Source: CAMDPA01 sp963825625 (GTDB taxonomy: Bacteria > Pseudomonadota > Alphaproteobacteria > Rhizobiales > Hyphomicrobiaceae). From it: 64,000 nucleotides of DNA. The stretch is taken from assembly GCA_963825625.1 (NCBI GenBank), contig CAWGUF010000017.1:1-64000 (forward strand). The letters are read 5' to 3'. The translations under genes and the position numbers were made by a program. This document shows positions 21,393 through 29,889 of the stretch, piece after piece (the first letter of the stretch is position 1; every line of letters starts with the position of its first letter). Under the pieces are notes generated by a model. The model was given only the letters and a program-made list of their open reading frames with translations. It did no database searches and was not told where the DNA came from.

Positions 21393-21521
21393 TCAGCCGT
21401 CGCGGTTCATCTCGTTGGCCCAGAACTGGCCGCCGTCGAAGTTGTGCGGTGCGGCCTGTGCGGTCACGGCGGTGCTCAGAACCGAGGCGACGAGGGCGGC
21501 GGCGATGATGAGGGTCTTCAT
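21393..21521 (-). CDS. Small secreted peptide, array copy 5
   Basis: A 42-residue product identical to copies 1-4: a 23-residue signal peptide (MKTLIIAAALVASVLSTAVT then AQA), followed by mature APHNFDGGQFWANEMNRDG. Differences from the other copies are synonymous (for example GCA for GCG and ACC for ACT). An AGGAGA ribosome site lies 6 bases before ATG 21521. Confidence 0.8.
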   Translation of the reverse strand: MKTLIIAAALVASVLSTAVTAQAAPHNFDGGQFWANEMNRDG

Positions 21522-21586
21522 GATCTTCTCCTGATTTTCTTGATGCTGTTCAGCTTTACTTCGGGTTGGCTCGGGGGGGTGCGACT

Positions 21587-21715
21587 TCAGCCGTCGCGGT
21601 TCATCTCGTTGGCCCAGAACTGGCCGCCGTCGAAGTTGTGGGGCGCGGCCTGTGCGGTCACGGCAGTGCTCAGAACCGAGGCGACGAGGGCGGCGGCGAT
21701 GATGAGGGTCTTCAT
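21587..21715 (-). CDS. Small secreted peptide, array copy 4
   Basis: A 42-residue product with signal peptide and mature APHNFDGGQFWANEMNRDG. ATG 21715 is preceded by AGGAGAAGATC. The spacer to copy 5 keeps the same sequence as other spacers apart from single-base changes. Confidence 0.8.
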   Translation of the reverse strand: MKTLIIAAALVASVLSTAVTAQAAPHNFDGGQFWANEMNRDG

Positions 21716-21779
21716 GATCTTCTCCTGATTTTCTTGATGCTGTTCAGCTTTACTTCGGGTTGGCTCGGGGGGTGCGACT

Positions 21780-21908
21780 TCAGCCGTCGCGGTTCATCTC
21801 GTTGGCCCAGAACTGGCCGCCGTCGAAGTTGTGCGGCGCGGCCTGTGCGGTCACGGCGGTGCTCAGAACCGAGGCGACGAGGGCGGCGGCGATGATGAGG
21901 GTCTTCAT
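21780..21908 (-). CDS. Small secreted peptide, array copy 3
   Basis: A 42-residue product identical to its neighbours: signal peptide, Ala-rich cleavage site (TAQA), and the 19-residue mature peptide without cysteines. Own ribosome site AGGAGA before ATG 21908. Synonymous differences only. Confidence 0.8.
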   Translation of the reverse strand: MKTLIIAAALVASVLSTAVTAQAAPHNFDGGQFWANEMNRDG

Positions 21909-21972
21909 GATCTTCTCCTGATTTTCTTGATGCTGTTCAGCTTTGCTTCGGGTTGGCTCGGGGGGTGCGACT

Positions 21973-22101
21973 TCAGCCGTCGCGGTTCATCTCGTTGGCC
22001 CAGAACTGGCCGCCGTCGAAGTTGTGCGGCGCGGCCTGCGCGGTCACGGCAGTGCTCAGAACCGAGGCGACGAGGGCGGCGGCGATGATGAGGGTCTTCA
22101 T
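21973..22101 (-). CDS. Small secreted peptide, array copy 2
   Basis: A 42-residue product identical to copies 1 and 3-5. ATG 22101 with AGGAGA 6 bases upstream. It lies 64 bases after the stop of copy 1, with no terminator-like hairpin between, so one polycistronic transcript is likely. Confidence 0.8.
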   Translation of the reverse strand: MKTLIIAAALVASVLSTAVTAQAAPHNFDGGQFWANEMNRDG

Positions 22102-22165
22102 GATCTTCTCCTGATTTTCTTGATGCTGTTCAGCTTTGCTTCGGGTTGGCTCGGGGGGTGCGACT

Positions 22166-22294
22166 TCAGCCGTCGCGGTTCATCTCGTTGGCCCAGAACT
22201 GGCCGCCGTCGAAGTTGTGGGGCGCGGCCTGTGCGGTCACGGCAGTGCTCAGAACCGAGGCGACGAGGGCGGCGGCGATGATGAGGGTCTTCAT
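22166..22294 (-). CDS. Small secreted peptide, array copy 1 (promoter-proximal)
   Basis: The first gene of the array codes for a 42-residue protein. MKT plus a run of Ile, Ala, Val and Leu forms a Sec signal peptide ending TAQA, and the predicted mature peptide is APHNFDGGQFWANEMNRDG. ATG 22294 has the ribosome site AAGGAGA; an in-frame ATG at 22312 would add MSKERP, but that stretch is the ribosome site itself. The mature peptide is mildly acidic, aromatic and cysteine-free, not like a bacteriocin with a leader-GG site. I do not recognise the family. The POT-type peptide transporter gene lies upstream on the same strand. Confidence 0.8.
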   Translation of the reverse strand: MKTLIIAAALVASVLSTAVTAQAAPHNFDGGQFWANEMNRDG

Positions 22295-22410
22295 TGGTCT
22301 CTCCTTGCTCATGATGCTTGGTCTTGGTTGACTTATGGCGATTTTTGTCTTGTTTTTCCGTCTCTTGGCTGCCTGTCCCTTCGGGGTTGCAACCGCGTTC
22401 CGATGAGCGA

Positions 22411-22442
22411 CATATAGCCATGAACATTGCTCACCAGCAATG
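22411..22442 (-). promoter_or_regulatory. Candidate promoter and operator for the secreted-peptide array
   Basis: On the minus strand TTGCTG (22440-22435) and TATATG (22416-22411) are 18 bases apart, about 115 bases upstream of copy 1. A perfect dyad CATTGCT-CACC-AGCAATG (22425-22442) covers the -35 box and would suit a repressor site. No transcription data; inferred from sequence only. Confidence 0.4.
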
Positions 22443-22602
22443 CAACAGAACGCGAGAGGGGCGTGAGCTGGTCGTGAGCGGATGTGAGCGCGGCGTGAAC
22501 TGCGCGTGATCGAACTGGCGATCAAGGAAAGCGGCGACGCCCCCCGAGCCGGCACGGGCAGATGATCGAGAATGACGCCTCAGACTGCGGTCAGGCTCGG
22601 TA

Positions 22603-24130
22603 CTAATCGACGCCTTCCATCAGCCGCTTGAGCCAGGGCACCAGGGCGAGCAACAGCAGCATCGAGACGAGCCCCAAACCGGCAAGGTTGAGGAAAAACC
22701 AGGTCAAGGCCGAAGGGTCCGCCGGCGAGAACCCCTCGCCGAGGATGCCGGCAAGCTTGGACCCCCAGGATGCCGACAGGAACCAGATGCCAAGCATGAC
22801 GCCGGCCCTGCCCGGCGGGGCGAGCTTGGTCATCGCGCTGAGGCCGACCGGACTGAGGCAGCAATTCACCCGATCGTCTGCAGGAAGAACAGGCCGACCA
22901 GCCACCACGGGCTGACCTTGCCGGCGGCGGTCGAGCGGCTGCCGGCACCATCAGCAGGAACGAAGCGCCGAGAAAGCGCCAGCCCGAGCACGAATTTGAC
23001 AGGCGCTGAGACGGCTGCCGCCTGCCCAGGCGCATCCACAGCACGGCGAACAGCGGAGCAAGCAGGATCACGAACAGCGGATTGAGCGACTGGTACCAGG
23101 CCGACGGGAAAGGCGTAACCCCATCATCTCGTTGTCAGTCAGCCGGTCGGCGAACAGCGCGATCGACAAGCCCGGCCTGCTCGAAGACGCCCAGAACACC
23201 ATCGAGGCGATGAAGAACACGAACACCGCCGCCAGCCGGCGCGCGTCGATGTCGTTCTGCACGCGCGAACCAGGCAATGGCGAGCGAGCGGCGCCAGCAC
23301 GAACATCCAGCGCAGCCACTGGAACCCTGGCCGGTCGGAAACAACGACGAGCGCCAGGAGAGCGACTGTTCCGACCACGACGAGAACGGCGCCACGCGCG
23401 GCGGCGCGTCGCTTGGCAGGTGGCATCCCAACACGCAGCAAGTCCATCGGCGCGATAGAGGAATGAGACCAGCGCCAACGTCATGCCGACACCGGCAGCG
23501 CCGAAGCCCCAATGCCACGATTGGGCGGGATCGAAGCCGGCTGAGGCAAGCCAGGCCTTGAACATCGAGCTTTGTGCCAGAAAACCGGTCACCAGCGGGG
23601 CGACGAAAGCGCCGATATTGATGCCCATGTAGAAGATCGAGAAGCCGGCGTCGCGACGATGATCGTCCGGCACCGTACAGGCCGCCGACAAGCGCGGAAA
23701 TGCTCGGCTTGAACAGGCCGGTGCCCAACGCCACGAGGATGAGGCCGGCATAGAAGGTCGTGATCGTCGGCACGGCAAGCGCAAAATGGCCAAGGGCGAT
23801 CATCAATTCCCCCGACCAGCACCGCGCGGCGCGTGCCCAGCAGCGCGTCAGCGATGAAGCCGCCGGAATCGCGAGCAGGTAGACAGCCATCGTATAGTTG
23901 CCGTAGACGCGCGCCGCAGTCGCCGTATCGAGCGCGAGACCGCCCAGTGCCGCGGGCGCGGTCATATACAGCACAAGCAGTGCACGCATACCGTAGTAGG
24001 AAAAGCGCTCCCACAGCTCCGTCATGAACAATGTTGGAAGCCCGCGAGGATGGCCGGCAAACACGGCTGTCCCGGCAGCAGAGTCGCCGCCGCCAGACGT
24101 CGCCGATAGCTTGTGATCGCTGTTCGGCAT
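22603..24130 (-). CDS. POT/PTR-family di-/tripeptide:H+ symporter, at least six frameshifts
   Basis: A proton-coupled oligopeptide transporter of the inner membrane. The N-terminus (ATG 24130) reads MPNSDHKLSATSGGGDSAAG and then the family signature LFMTELWERFSYYGMRALLV, with the conserved ExxERFxYYG motif. Later blocks appear in different frames: FYAGLILVALGTGLFKPSIS, DDRRDAGFSIFYMGINIGAF, and a C-terminal LGIWFLSASWGSKLAGILGE then LVPWLKRLMEGVD ending at 22603. The total of about 509 residues is normal. It lies 308 bases upstream of the secreted-peptide array on the same strand; that interval holds the array promoter candidate, so co-transcription is not assured. Confidence 0.8.
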
Positions 24131-24421
24131 GATCCCTCCCCAGTCCGCTCGCTGACACGATGTACCGGCATGCGAACAAAAGCCAGCCCGCTCGCCGAAC
24201 GTCTCACACGCACGCCGCGGAATGGGCGCAGTGCAGACAACACTCGGGCACGGTTCCGCCCACTTGATGCGCCATCACGACAACGCGGCGCCAGTTCTTG
24301 CAGGAGACGAGGTTGCTTAGCGAATTCCTTCCGCCGGGTTCGGCAGCAAGTTCCTTGACCGCGCAAACGATCCGTTGGCGCATCAGGGTTGGACATGCTG
24401 CACTCCATTCAGCCTGGGCAG

Positions 24422-24500
24422 CTAGTGTAGCGCACCTGACGTTTGGTACCCGCTTGGCGCTCGCCTCGAGACCAAACGTCAGGTGCAAAAGCTACACTAG
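24422..24500. repeat. Dispersed palindromic repeat, type A
   Basis: A 79-base element starting CTAGTGTAGCGCACCTGACG and ending AAAAGCTACACTAG. The arms CACCTGACGTTTGGT and ACCAAACGTCAGGTG pair perfectly. A near-identical copy lies at 36277-36355; only the loop differs. It is followed after 13 bases by a type B element. Confidence 0.8.
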
Positions 24501-24513
24501 AAACATAATCTTG

Positions 24514-24587
24514 CTAGTGCTCCTTATGGTTCTGACATTTGCTCGGAACCTGGCCGCACTGGGAAGCAAATGTAGGAACCGGAACAC
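24514..24587. repeat. Dispersed palindromic repeat, type B (second half of A-B tandem)
   Basis: Starts CTAGTGCTCCTTATGG and has arms TTCTGACATTTGCT and AGCAAATGTAGGAA (one arm mutated from TCAGAA). The closing CTAG has been lost. It closely matches 36369-36445. The exported-protein gene begins within about 10 bases of its end. Confidence 0.7.
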
Positions 24588-24597
24588 GACTCTGCTC

Positions 24598-25689
24598 GTG
24601 TTCTGCGTGGTGCAATTTACAGCGTCTTTTTTCAGTTCCGCCGTCCATGCGGACGAGATGGCACGCACGCCCCTTCTGTCTCGGCATGTCGACGTGCCGC
24701 GCGAGCAAGCGGCAGAGTGGCCGCGCAGCGAGGACGACCAGGCAATCGTCAACGGCTGGCCGCTGTACCGCACGGAGCGGGGGCAGGCTGCGTTCAACGT
24801 TGCCATGGCGACGCTCGCTGCGACCGACGACACGTCGCCGCCGCCCACCGTCTTCGGGACATGCGCGGCGCTGGAATGCGACATCAAGCTCCCCGATATG
24901 ACCAATGATGGTTCGATTCCCGCTGGCCGGATGTGGCTGTCTGCCTCGTCCTATGTTCTGTTCGTGCACAGCCCCCGCCTTGGGCCCGGGCAGGCCTACA
25001 AACGGCGCTCGACACGGGCGATGAGGTATTTCGTCTTCCACGAGTTCCACAACAGCTCACGAAATACAGACGTGTACGACACGATCTCCTCGCACCGCAG
25101 CCACGTCTTCGTGCCCTTCTACATGAGCAAGCAGCGAACCGATGCGAACGGCCGGACGTTCGTGGTGGTGGTACAGGTCGCGCCGCACGACGTCGTGAGC
25201 ACACACGCCACGATTTTCGGCAGCGCTGGCGCTGGAATCGAGGTGGCATCGAATGCTTCCGACGACATGCAGCCGCTGCAAGGATTGGCAGGCATCATCG
25301 TGGCAACCATGGTGAAGGCGGCCGAACCGCGCCTGGCGATCGTCAATCATCGCGGCACGGAAGGGTTGGAGATGCTGCAAGCCTACGAAGGGCGGTTGCG
25401 ACGGCTCAGAAATAAAGGACGGAAAATTCCGCCGATCAAACTTCCATTCGTACCGGTGAACAAGCGGCGCATGGCGGCGGCAAGCGGGCGCCTTGCACAG
25501 CTTATCGCCCAGCCGGGACGCAGCCCATCAATTCCGGTCGCGCGGAGCACGGCCTCGCCGCAACTCGTGGGTCCGATCAGACCGGCTCGCCGGCCGATCG
25601 TCACGCTGCCGGCGGCCATTGTCCCGACGCCAGTTCTCATCGGTCCGATACGCCCGGCCGTGCGGCCGGTGAACGCAACTCGAGGCTGA
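24598..25689 (+). CDS. Exported protein of unknown function
   Basis: An open frame of about 363 residues from GTG 24598. A short hydrophobic N-terminus (VVQFTASFFSSAVHA) looks like a signal peptide. The mature part has no recognised domain. Notable segments are VFGTCAALECDIKLPDMTND (two cysteines), RYFVFHEFHNSSRNTDVYDT, SHRSHVFVPFYMSKQRTDAN and GRTFVVVVQVAPHDVVSTHA. The basic, proline-rich tail repeats IGPIRPA twice. HEFH is not a true HExxH zinc site. The frame is open upstream through the palindromic repeats, but that is repeat sequence; the repeat may have replaced the original start. The gene is followed by a proline-rich low-complexity stretch before the amidase. Confidence 0.65.
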   Translation: MFCVVQFTASFFSSAVHADEMARTPLLSRHVDVPREQAAEWPRSEDDQAIVNGWPLYRTERGQAAFNVAMATLAATDDTSPPPTVFGTCAALECDIKLPDMTNDGSIPAGRMWLSASSYVLFVHSPRLGPGQAYKRRSTRAMRYFVFHEFHNSSRNTDVYDTISSHRSHVFVPFYMSKQRTDANGRTFVVVVQVAPHDVVSTHATIFGSAGAGIEVASNASDDMQPLQGLAGIIVATMVKAAEPRLAIVNHRGTEGLEMLQAYEGRLRRLRNKGRKIPPIKLPFVPVNKRRMAAASGRLAQLIAQPGRSPSIPVARSTASPQLVGPIRPARRPIVTLPAAIVPTPVLIGPIRPAVRPVNATRG

Positions 25690-25815
25690 GGCCCGCGCCA
25701 AGTCTCGCGCAACAGCCTCCGCCCACAGCCTCCGCCCACAGCCCCCGCTTGTGCCCAGAGCATCCGGCCGCATAAAGTCGAGATACAGAGGACTTGGGCA
25801 AGGTGGTCTGAACCG

Positions 25816-27267
25816 ATGCAATCTTTTCATGATACTGCGATCGACATCGCTGCCGCCATTCGCGATGGAACCTACAGCGCGCGGGATATCGTTAGCAGCA
25901 CGATCGCGCGCATCGAAGCCAATGACGGGCCGATCAACGCCGTCGTGGCGCGGCGGTTCGACGAGGCCCTGAAGGAGGCGGAGGCGGCCGACGCGGCGCG
26001 CGCCAGCGGGCAAAGCCTGGGCCCGCTGCACGGCGTTCCGATCACCATCGAGGACTCGTTCGACGTTGCTGGCCTGCCGTCGACATTCGGGCGTCCCGAG
26101 TACGCGGCACATCGAGCAGCGGCGCATTCGGTCGCAGTGGCGCGCCTGGTCGCCGCCGGGGCCATCGTGCTCGGCAAGACGAACGTGCCCAAAGACCTTG
26201 GGGACTGGCAGTCGTTCAACGAGGTCTACGGGGTGACGCGCAATCCGTGGGATACCGGCCGCTCGCCAGGCGGCTCCTCGGGAGGCTCAGCGGCCGCACT
26301 CGCAGCCGGCTTCAGCGCGCTCGAATGCGGCAGCGACATTGCCGGCTCAATCCGCGTGCCAGCGACTTTCTGTGGCGTATGGGGCCACAAGCCGAGCTTC
26401 GGCGTCGTGCCCATGCGCGGGCACGGGAAGGTCGAATGGGGCGCACCCGTCGACATCCTGGTCGCTGGACCGCTGGCGCGATCCGCCGCCGACCTCGAGC
26501 TTGCCTTCGATCTGATGGCGGGCGAGGACGCGGCAGAGAAATCGGCTTGGCAGCTCAATCTGCCGGCGGAACCGCGGGAGAGGCTCAGCGGATTCCGGCT
26601 GGCCGTCGTCGACACCGATGCGGCATATCCGGTCGATGCCAGCATCCGCTCGGCGCTTGGTGCGCTCAGCGGGGCGCTGAGAGCGGAGGGCGCGGAGGTC
26701 GACGAGGCACCGACGCTGCCAATGGCAAGTCGAGAGGCCTATGCGCTGTTCATCGCCCTGCTGCGTGGCGCCACGTCGGCGCGCTACGACGAGGCGGAGA
26801 TGTCCGCGCTGCGCGAAAAGGCGGCCACATTCTCCGCGACCGACGACAGCTATGACGCTCTGATGCACCGGTTCCTTACGATGAGCCATCGCGAATGGCA
26901 CGACCACAATGACCGGCGGGGCCAATTGAGGCATCGCTGGCGTCAGTTCTTCGAGCGGTATGACGCGGTGATCTGTCCGGTGACGACCACGCCGGCCTAT
27001 CCGCATATGATCGGTGTGCCGAAAATCGAGCAATTTCTCAACGTGGACGGAGCAACGCGCCCTGCGTCCGACAACTACTATTGGATCGGCATCCCTTCGC
27101 TCAGCTGCCTGCCCGCGACGGCAATCCCCATCGGTGAGACGAGTGCCGGCCTGCCGGTCGGCGCGCAGATCATCGGACCGGAGTTCGGCGACAAGCGATG
27201 CCTGAGACTGGCGCGCCTGATCGAACAGGCGTTCCGTGGCTTCAAAGCTCCTGCCCTCGCATCCTGA
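25816..27267 (+). CDS. Amidase-signature family protein with catalytic Lys replaced by Glu
   Basis: An intact 483-residue amidase-signature protein. The Gly/Ser-rich signature SPGGSSGGSAAALAAGFSAL (residues 150-169) and the nucleophile segment GSDIAGSIRVPATFCGVWGH (Ser178) are present. The first catalytic segment reads LHGVPITIEDSFDVAG, with Glu79 where the family has the catalytic Lys (normally GVPxxxKD). The codon is GAG at 26050, one base from AAG. If real, normal Ser-Ser-Lys amide hydrolysis should be lost. It is followed 11 bases later by an FAD oxidoreductase, so the two form an operon. The substrate is unknown. Confidence 0.85.
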   Translation: MQSFHDTAIDIAAAIRDGTYSARDIVSSTIARIEANDGPINAVVARRFDEALKEAEAADAARASGQSLGPLHGVPITIEDSFDVAGLPSTFGRPEYAAHRAAAHSVAVARLVAAGAIVLGKTNVPKDLGDWQSFNEVYGVTRNPWDTGRSPGGSSGGSAAALAAGFSALECGSDIAGSIRVPATFCGVWGHKPSFGVVPMRGHGKVEWGAPVDILVAGPLARSAADLELAFDLMAGEDAAEKSAWQLNLPAEPRERLSGFRLAVVDTDAAYPVDASIRSALGALSGALRAEGAEVDEAPTLPMASREAYALFIALLRGATSARYDEAEMSALREKAATFSATDDSYDALMHRFLTMSHREWHDHNDRRGQLRHRWRQFFERYDAVICPVTTTPAYPHMIGVPKIEQFLNVDGATRPASDNYYWIGIPSLSCLPATAIPIGETSAGLPVGAQIIGPEFGDKRCLRLARLIEQAFRGFKAPALAS

Positions 27268-27278
27268 GGCGCCCCAGC

Positions 27279-28397
27279 ATGGATGCTGACATTGAAACGG
27301 TTGTGATCGGCGCAGGCGCCGTCGGCCTCGCCATTGCCAGAGAGCTGGCGGTTGCCGGTCATCAGGTGATGGTGCTGGAGCAGCATGACATCATCGGCGC
27401 GGAGACATCGTCGCGAAACAGCGAGGTGATCCATGCCGGCATCTACTACCCTACTGGCAGTCTGCGTGCCCGGATGTGCGTGGAAGGCAAGCATGAGCTG
27501 TACCGGTTCTGCGAGACCGCCGGCGTGCCTCATCGCCGCTGTGGCAAGCTCCTGGTCGCGACTGCTGATGATCAGATCCCCAAGCTCGAGGCTCTGCACA
27601 AAACGGCAATTGCCAACGGTGTGCCGGACCTGCAGCCGCTGACGCCGGCTCAGGCAAGGGCGCTCGAGCCGGAGGTTCGGTGTGTCGCGGCGTTGTTGTC
27701 ACCGTCTACCGGCATCCTCGATACGCACGCGTTCATGCTGGCACTCGAAGGCGCGGCGCAGTCGCATGGCGCAAGCGTCGTGCTCAAGACACGCGTGGAT
27801 CGCGTTGAGGCGATCGCTGGCGATCTCTACCGGCTCGGCATCGATGTCGAGGGTGAGGATGCCAGCCTGACCTGCCGCAACCTCGTTATGTCGGCGGGCC
27901 TGCACGCCACAGCGATTGCCGACACGCTGTCGTTTCCCGGCGACTACCGGCCACCGCAAACGTACTACGCCAAGGGGCAGTATTACGCGCTGTCCGGCCG
28001 CTCGCCGTTCTCGAGGCACATCTATCCGATGCCGCAGGGGGCATGGCTGGGACTGCATGCCACGATCGACATCGGCGGGCGAACGAAGTTCGGTCCCGAC
28101 ATCGAATGGATACCTGAGATCGACTACGCGTTCGACCCGACCAAGCTCGAGGCCTTCCTCGATTTCATCCGAAGCTACTATCCTGGCCTCGACCCCAGCC
28201 TGCTGCACGCGGACTATACCGGTATCAGACCGAAGCTCTACCGGGAGGGCGAAGCAGTGCCGGATTTCTACATCCACGGCCCGCAGATGCATGGGCTGCC
28301 GGGGCTCGTCATGCTATTCGGCATCGAAAGCCCTGGGCTCACGTCGAGCATGGCACTTGCAAGATTGGTCAGAGAGACTTTGGGCCGAGCCGGTTAG
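27279..28397 (+). CDS. L-2-hydroxyglutarate oxidase-like FAD-dependent oxidoreductase
   Basis: An intact 372-residue DAO-superfamily flavoenzyme. The FAD Rossmann motif is VVIGAGAVGLAIARELAVAG, followed by ETSSRNSEVIHAGIYYPTGS, the hallmark of LhgO-type enzymes that oxidise L-2-hydroxyglutarate to 2-oxoglutarate at the membrane quinone pool. Also seen are ALEPEVRCVAALLSPSTGIL, YAKGQYYALSG and the C-terminal FIHGPQ-type segment DFYIHGPQMHGLPGLVMLFG. ATG 27279 is chosen because it puts the FAD motif near residue 8. It is 11 bases after the amidase. The specificity is inferred from motif similarity. Confidence 0.85.
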   Translation: MDADIETVVIGAGAVGLAIARELAVAGHQVMVLEQHDIIGAETSSRNSEVIHAGIYYPTGSLRARMCVEGKHELYRFCETAGVPHRRCGKLLVATADDQIPKLEALHKTAIANGVPDLQPLTPAQARALEPEVRCVAALLSPSTGILDTHAFMLALEGAAQSHGASVVLKTRVDRVEAIAGDLYRLGIDVEGEDASLTCRNLVMSAGLHATAIADTLSFPGDYRPPQTYYAKGQYYALSGRSPFSRHIYPMPQGAWLGLHATIDIGGRTKFGPDIEWIPEIDYAFDPTKLEAFLDFIRSYYPGLDPSLLHADYTGIRPKLYREGEAVPDFYIHGPQMHGLPGLVMLFGIESPGLTSSMALARLVRETLGRAG

Positions 28398-28497
28398 AGC
28401 GCCATCTCCATGCCTGAAGCAGAGCTGGCGCAATCTAGCTGCAATAATTGGCCCCGTGTCGGCCGGCCAATACAGTGTCGACTGGCCAGGACTTGAA

Positions 28498-28574
<77 letters not shown>

Positions 28575-28710
28575 ATTCCAATACGGGCACCGCGCCTTGC
28601 GCGCCCGGACAGAAGCGAGGAGATACGTGCTCGCTTGCTCGAAGTCAAGCGCTTCGGACAAGCAGCGGATGGGCGGCCGCGAGCGGGATACCGCTGCGGC
28701 AACGCCGGCC

Positions 28711-29772
28711 CTACTCGGCTGCCATCGTCGCACTTGGCGCCAGGGTCTGCTCCTCCTTGATCAGCCGCGCCAGAATCAGCCGCGCGCGCAGGGCGGGAGC
28801 GTCGGGACTGAGCGTCAGGGGGTGCAACGACATGAGGTCCGCGGTGTCACCCATCGCCTCTTGCTGCGCCTCGATGATCGGCAGGTCCTCGTTACCGAAA
28901 ATGCCGTTGGCCACCGTGTAGAGGCGTTCTGAGATTGCCTCGTCGTCGAGCTTCCTGTTGCGGGCGATGGCCCAGAAGTAATGCGCCGAGAACCTGGTCT
29001 CGGGCGTGACGACATGGGCGTTGGGCAGGCATAGGCCCGCGGGCTCGTCACCGCCAACCTCGGTCGCGCCCAGATCGAAATGCAGGACCGAGGGCGGCGA
29101 CCAGCGCATGTGGGCACGCGCGTCGAACCGCTCGGACTTCGATTCATCCTTCCAGAACATGGCCATCAGTCCGAACACGGGGACATCAGGCTTCCAGCGC
29201 TTGGCGATCACGACATTGCCGTCCTGCCGGAATTCGGTCCGGTGAGCTGCGACGCCGTTGGGCTGCTTGAACAGGGGGTGCAGGAACTCGACATGGCTGA
29301 GGTCGAGCAGGTTGTCGATCACGAGCTCATAATTGGCCTTGACCGGAAGCCTGCCGTATACGCCTCGGAACCGGTCCGGCGAGGACAGGAACTCGTACAC
29401 CGGCACGGTCGAAATATCGGCTCTTGCCGGATCGCCAGGCCAATACCAGACGAACCCATCGCGCTCATGGACCGGGTAGGACCTGATGTCCGCTCCGCGC
29501 GGCAGCGAGCAATCGCCGTGTGGATTGTGAGTGCACGCACCGTTCCTGCCGAAACGCAGCCCGTGATAGGTGCATTCGAGGTCGCCATCGACGACCCTGC
29601 CTCGCGACAACGGAACGAACCGGTGCGGGCATCGATCGGCCAGCGCGGCGACCGATCCGTCGCCTGTCCTGAACAGGACGACCTTCTCGTCCAGCAGCGT
29701 CCGTGCCAGCGGCTTGTCGGCAACCTCTGTCGACAGGGCAGCGAGATACCAGACATTGCGCAAATACGTCAT
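28711..29772 (-). CDS. Rieske 2Fe-2S oxygenase, vanillate-O-demethylase-like
   Basis: An intact 353-residue single-component-type oxygenase subunit. Starting MTYLRNVWYLAALSTEVADK, it has the Rieske site in ADRCPHRFVPLSRG and LECTYHGLRFGRNGACTHNP. The mononuclear iron site is in YELVIDNLLDLSHVEFLHPL. Overall similarity is to VanA-type O-demethylases and related ring hydroxylases that use a separate ferredoxin reductase. No reductase is adjacent. ATG 29772 gives the typical N-terminus. It is next to the tRNA-Asp gene on the same strand, 136 bases apart. Confidence 0.85.
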   Translation of the reverse strand: MTYLRNVWYLAALSTEVADKPLARTLLDEKVVLFRTGDGSVAALADRCPHRFVPLSRGRVVDGDLECTYHGLRFGRNGACTHNPHGDCSLPRGADIRSYPVHERDGFVWYWPGDPARADISTVPVYEFLSSPDRFRGVYGRLPVKANYELVIDNLLDLSHVEFLHPLFKQPNGVAAHRTEFRQDGNVVIAKRWKPDVPVFGLMAMFWKDESKSERFDARAHMRWSPPSVLHFDLGATEVGGDEPAGLCLPNAHVVTPETRFSAHYFWAIARNRKLDDEAISERLYTVANGIFGNEDLPIIEAQQEAMGDTADLMSLHPLTLSPDAPALRARLILARLIKEEQTLAPSATMAAE

Positions 29773-29889
29773 TGGCGCCCTCCAATCGTGCCTGTGGCCT
29801 CGAGTCAACCTGGGCAAAGGCTCGCATGGGCGGCATCCTTCACGCAAGTCGTTGCCAGGGCATTGCCGGGCTTGCGAGGATACGGCCCA

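Larger units (their letters stand above)
21198..22294 (-). repeat. Tandem array of about 193-bp units, each one secreted-peptide gene
   Basis: Six units with ATG-to-ATG spacing of 193, 193, 193, 194 and 192 bases. Each unit is a ribosome site, a 129- or 132-base gene and a spacer of about 64 bases. Across copies 1-5 I find variable coding sites only at third codon positions (Pro CCC/CCG, Ala GCA/GCG at two codons, Thr ACT/ACC). The spacer after copy 5 is the most diverged. This is gene amplification with the peptide sequence conserved, not a CRISPR array. Confidence 0.85.

Noticed and set aside
21198..22294. Tandem repeats taken as a CRISPR array or satellite
   Set aside because: Units of about 193 bases carry signal-peptide genes with ribosome sites on the minus strand and show silent-only coding changes; no short repeats with unique spacers.
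21183..22417. Long plus-strand frames across the peptide array (repeats such as LVGPELAAVEVV)
   Set aside because: They are antisense to the better-supported secreted-peptide genes, have no ribosome sites or homology, and stay open only because of repeat structure and GC bias.
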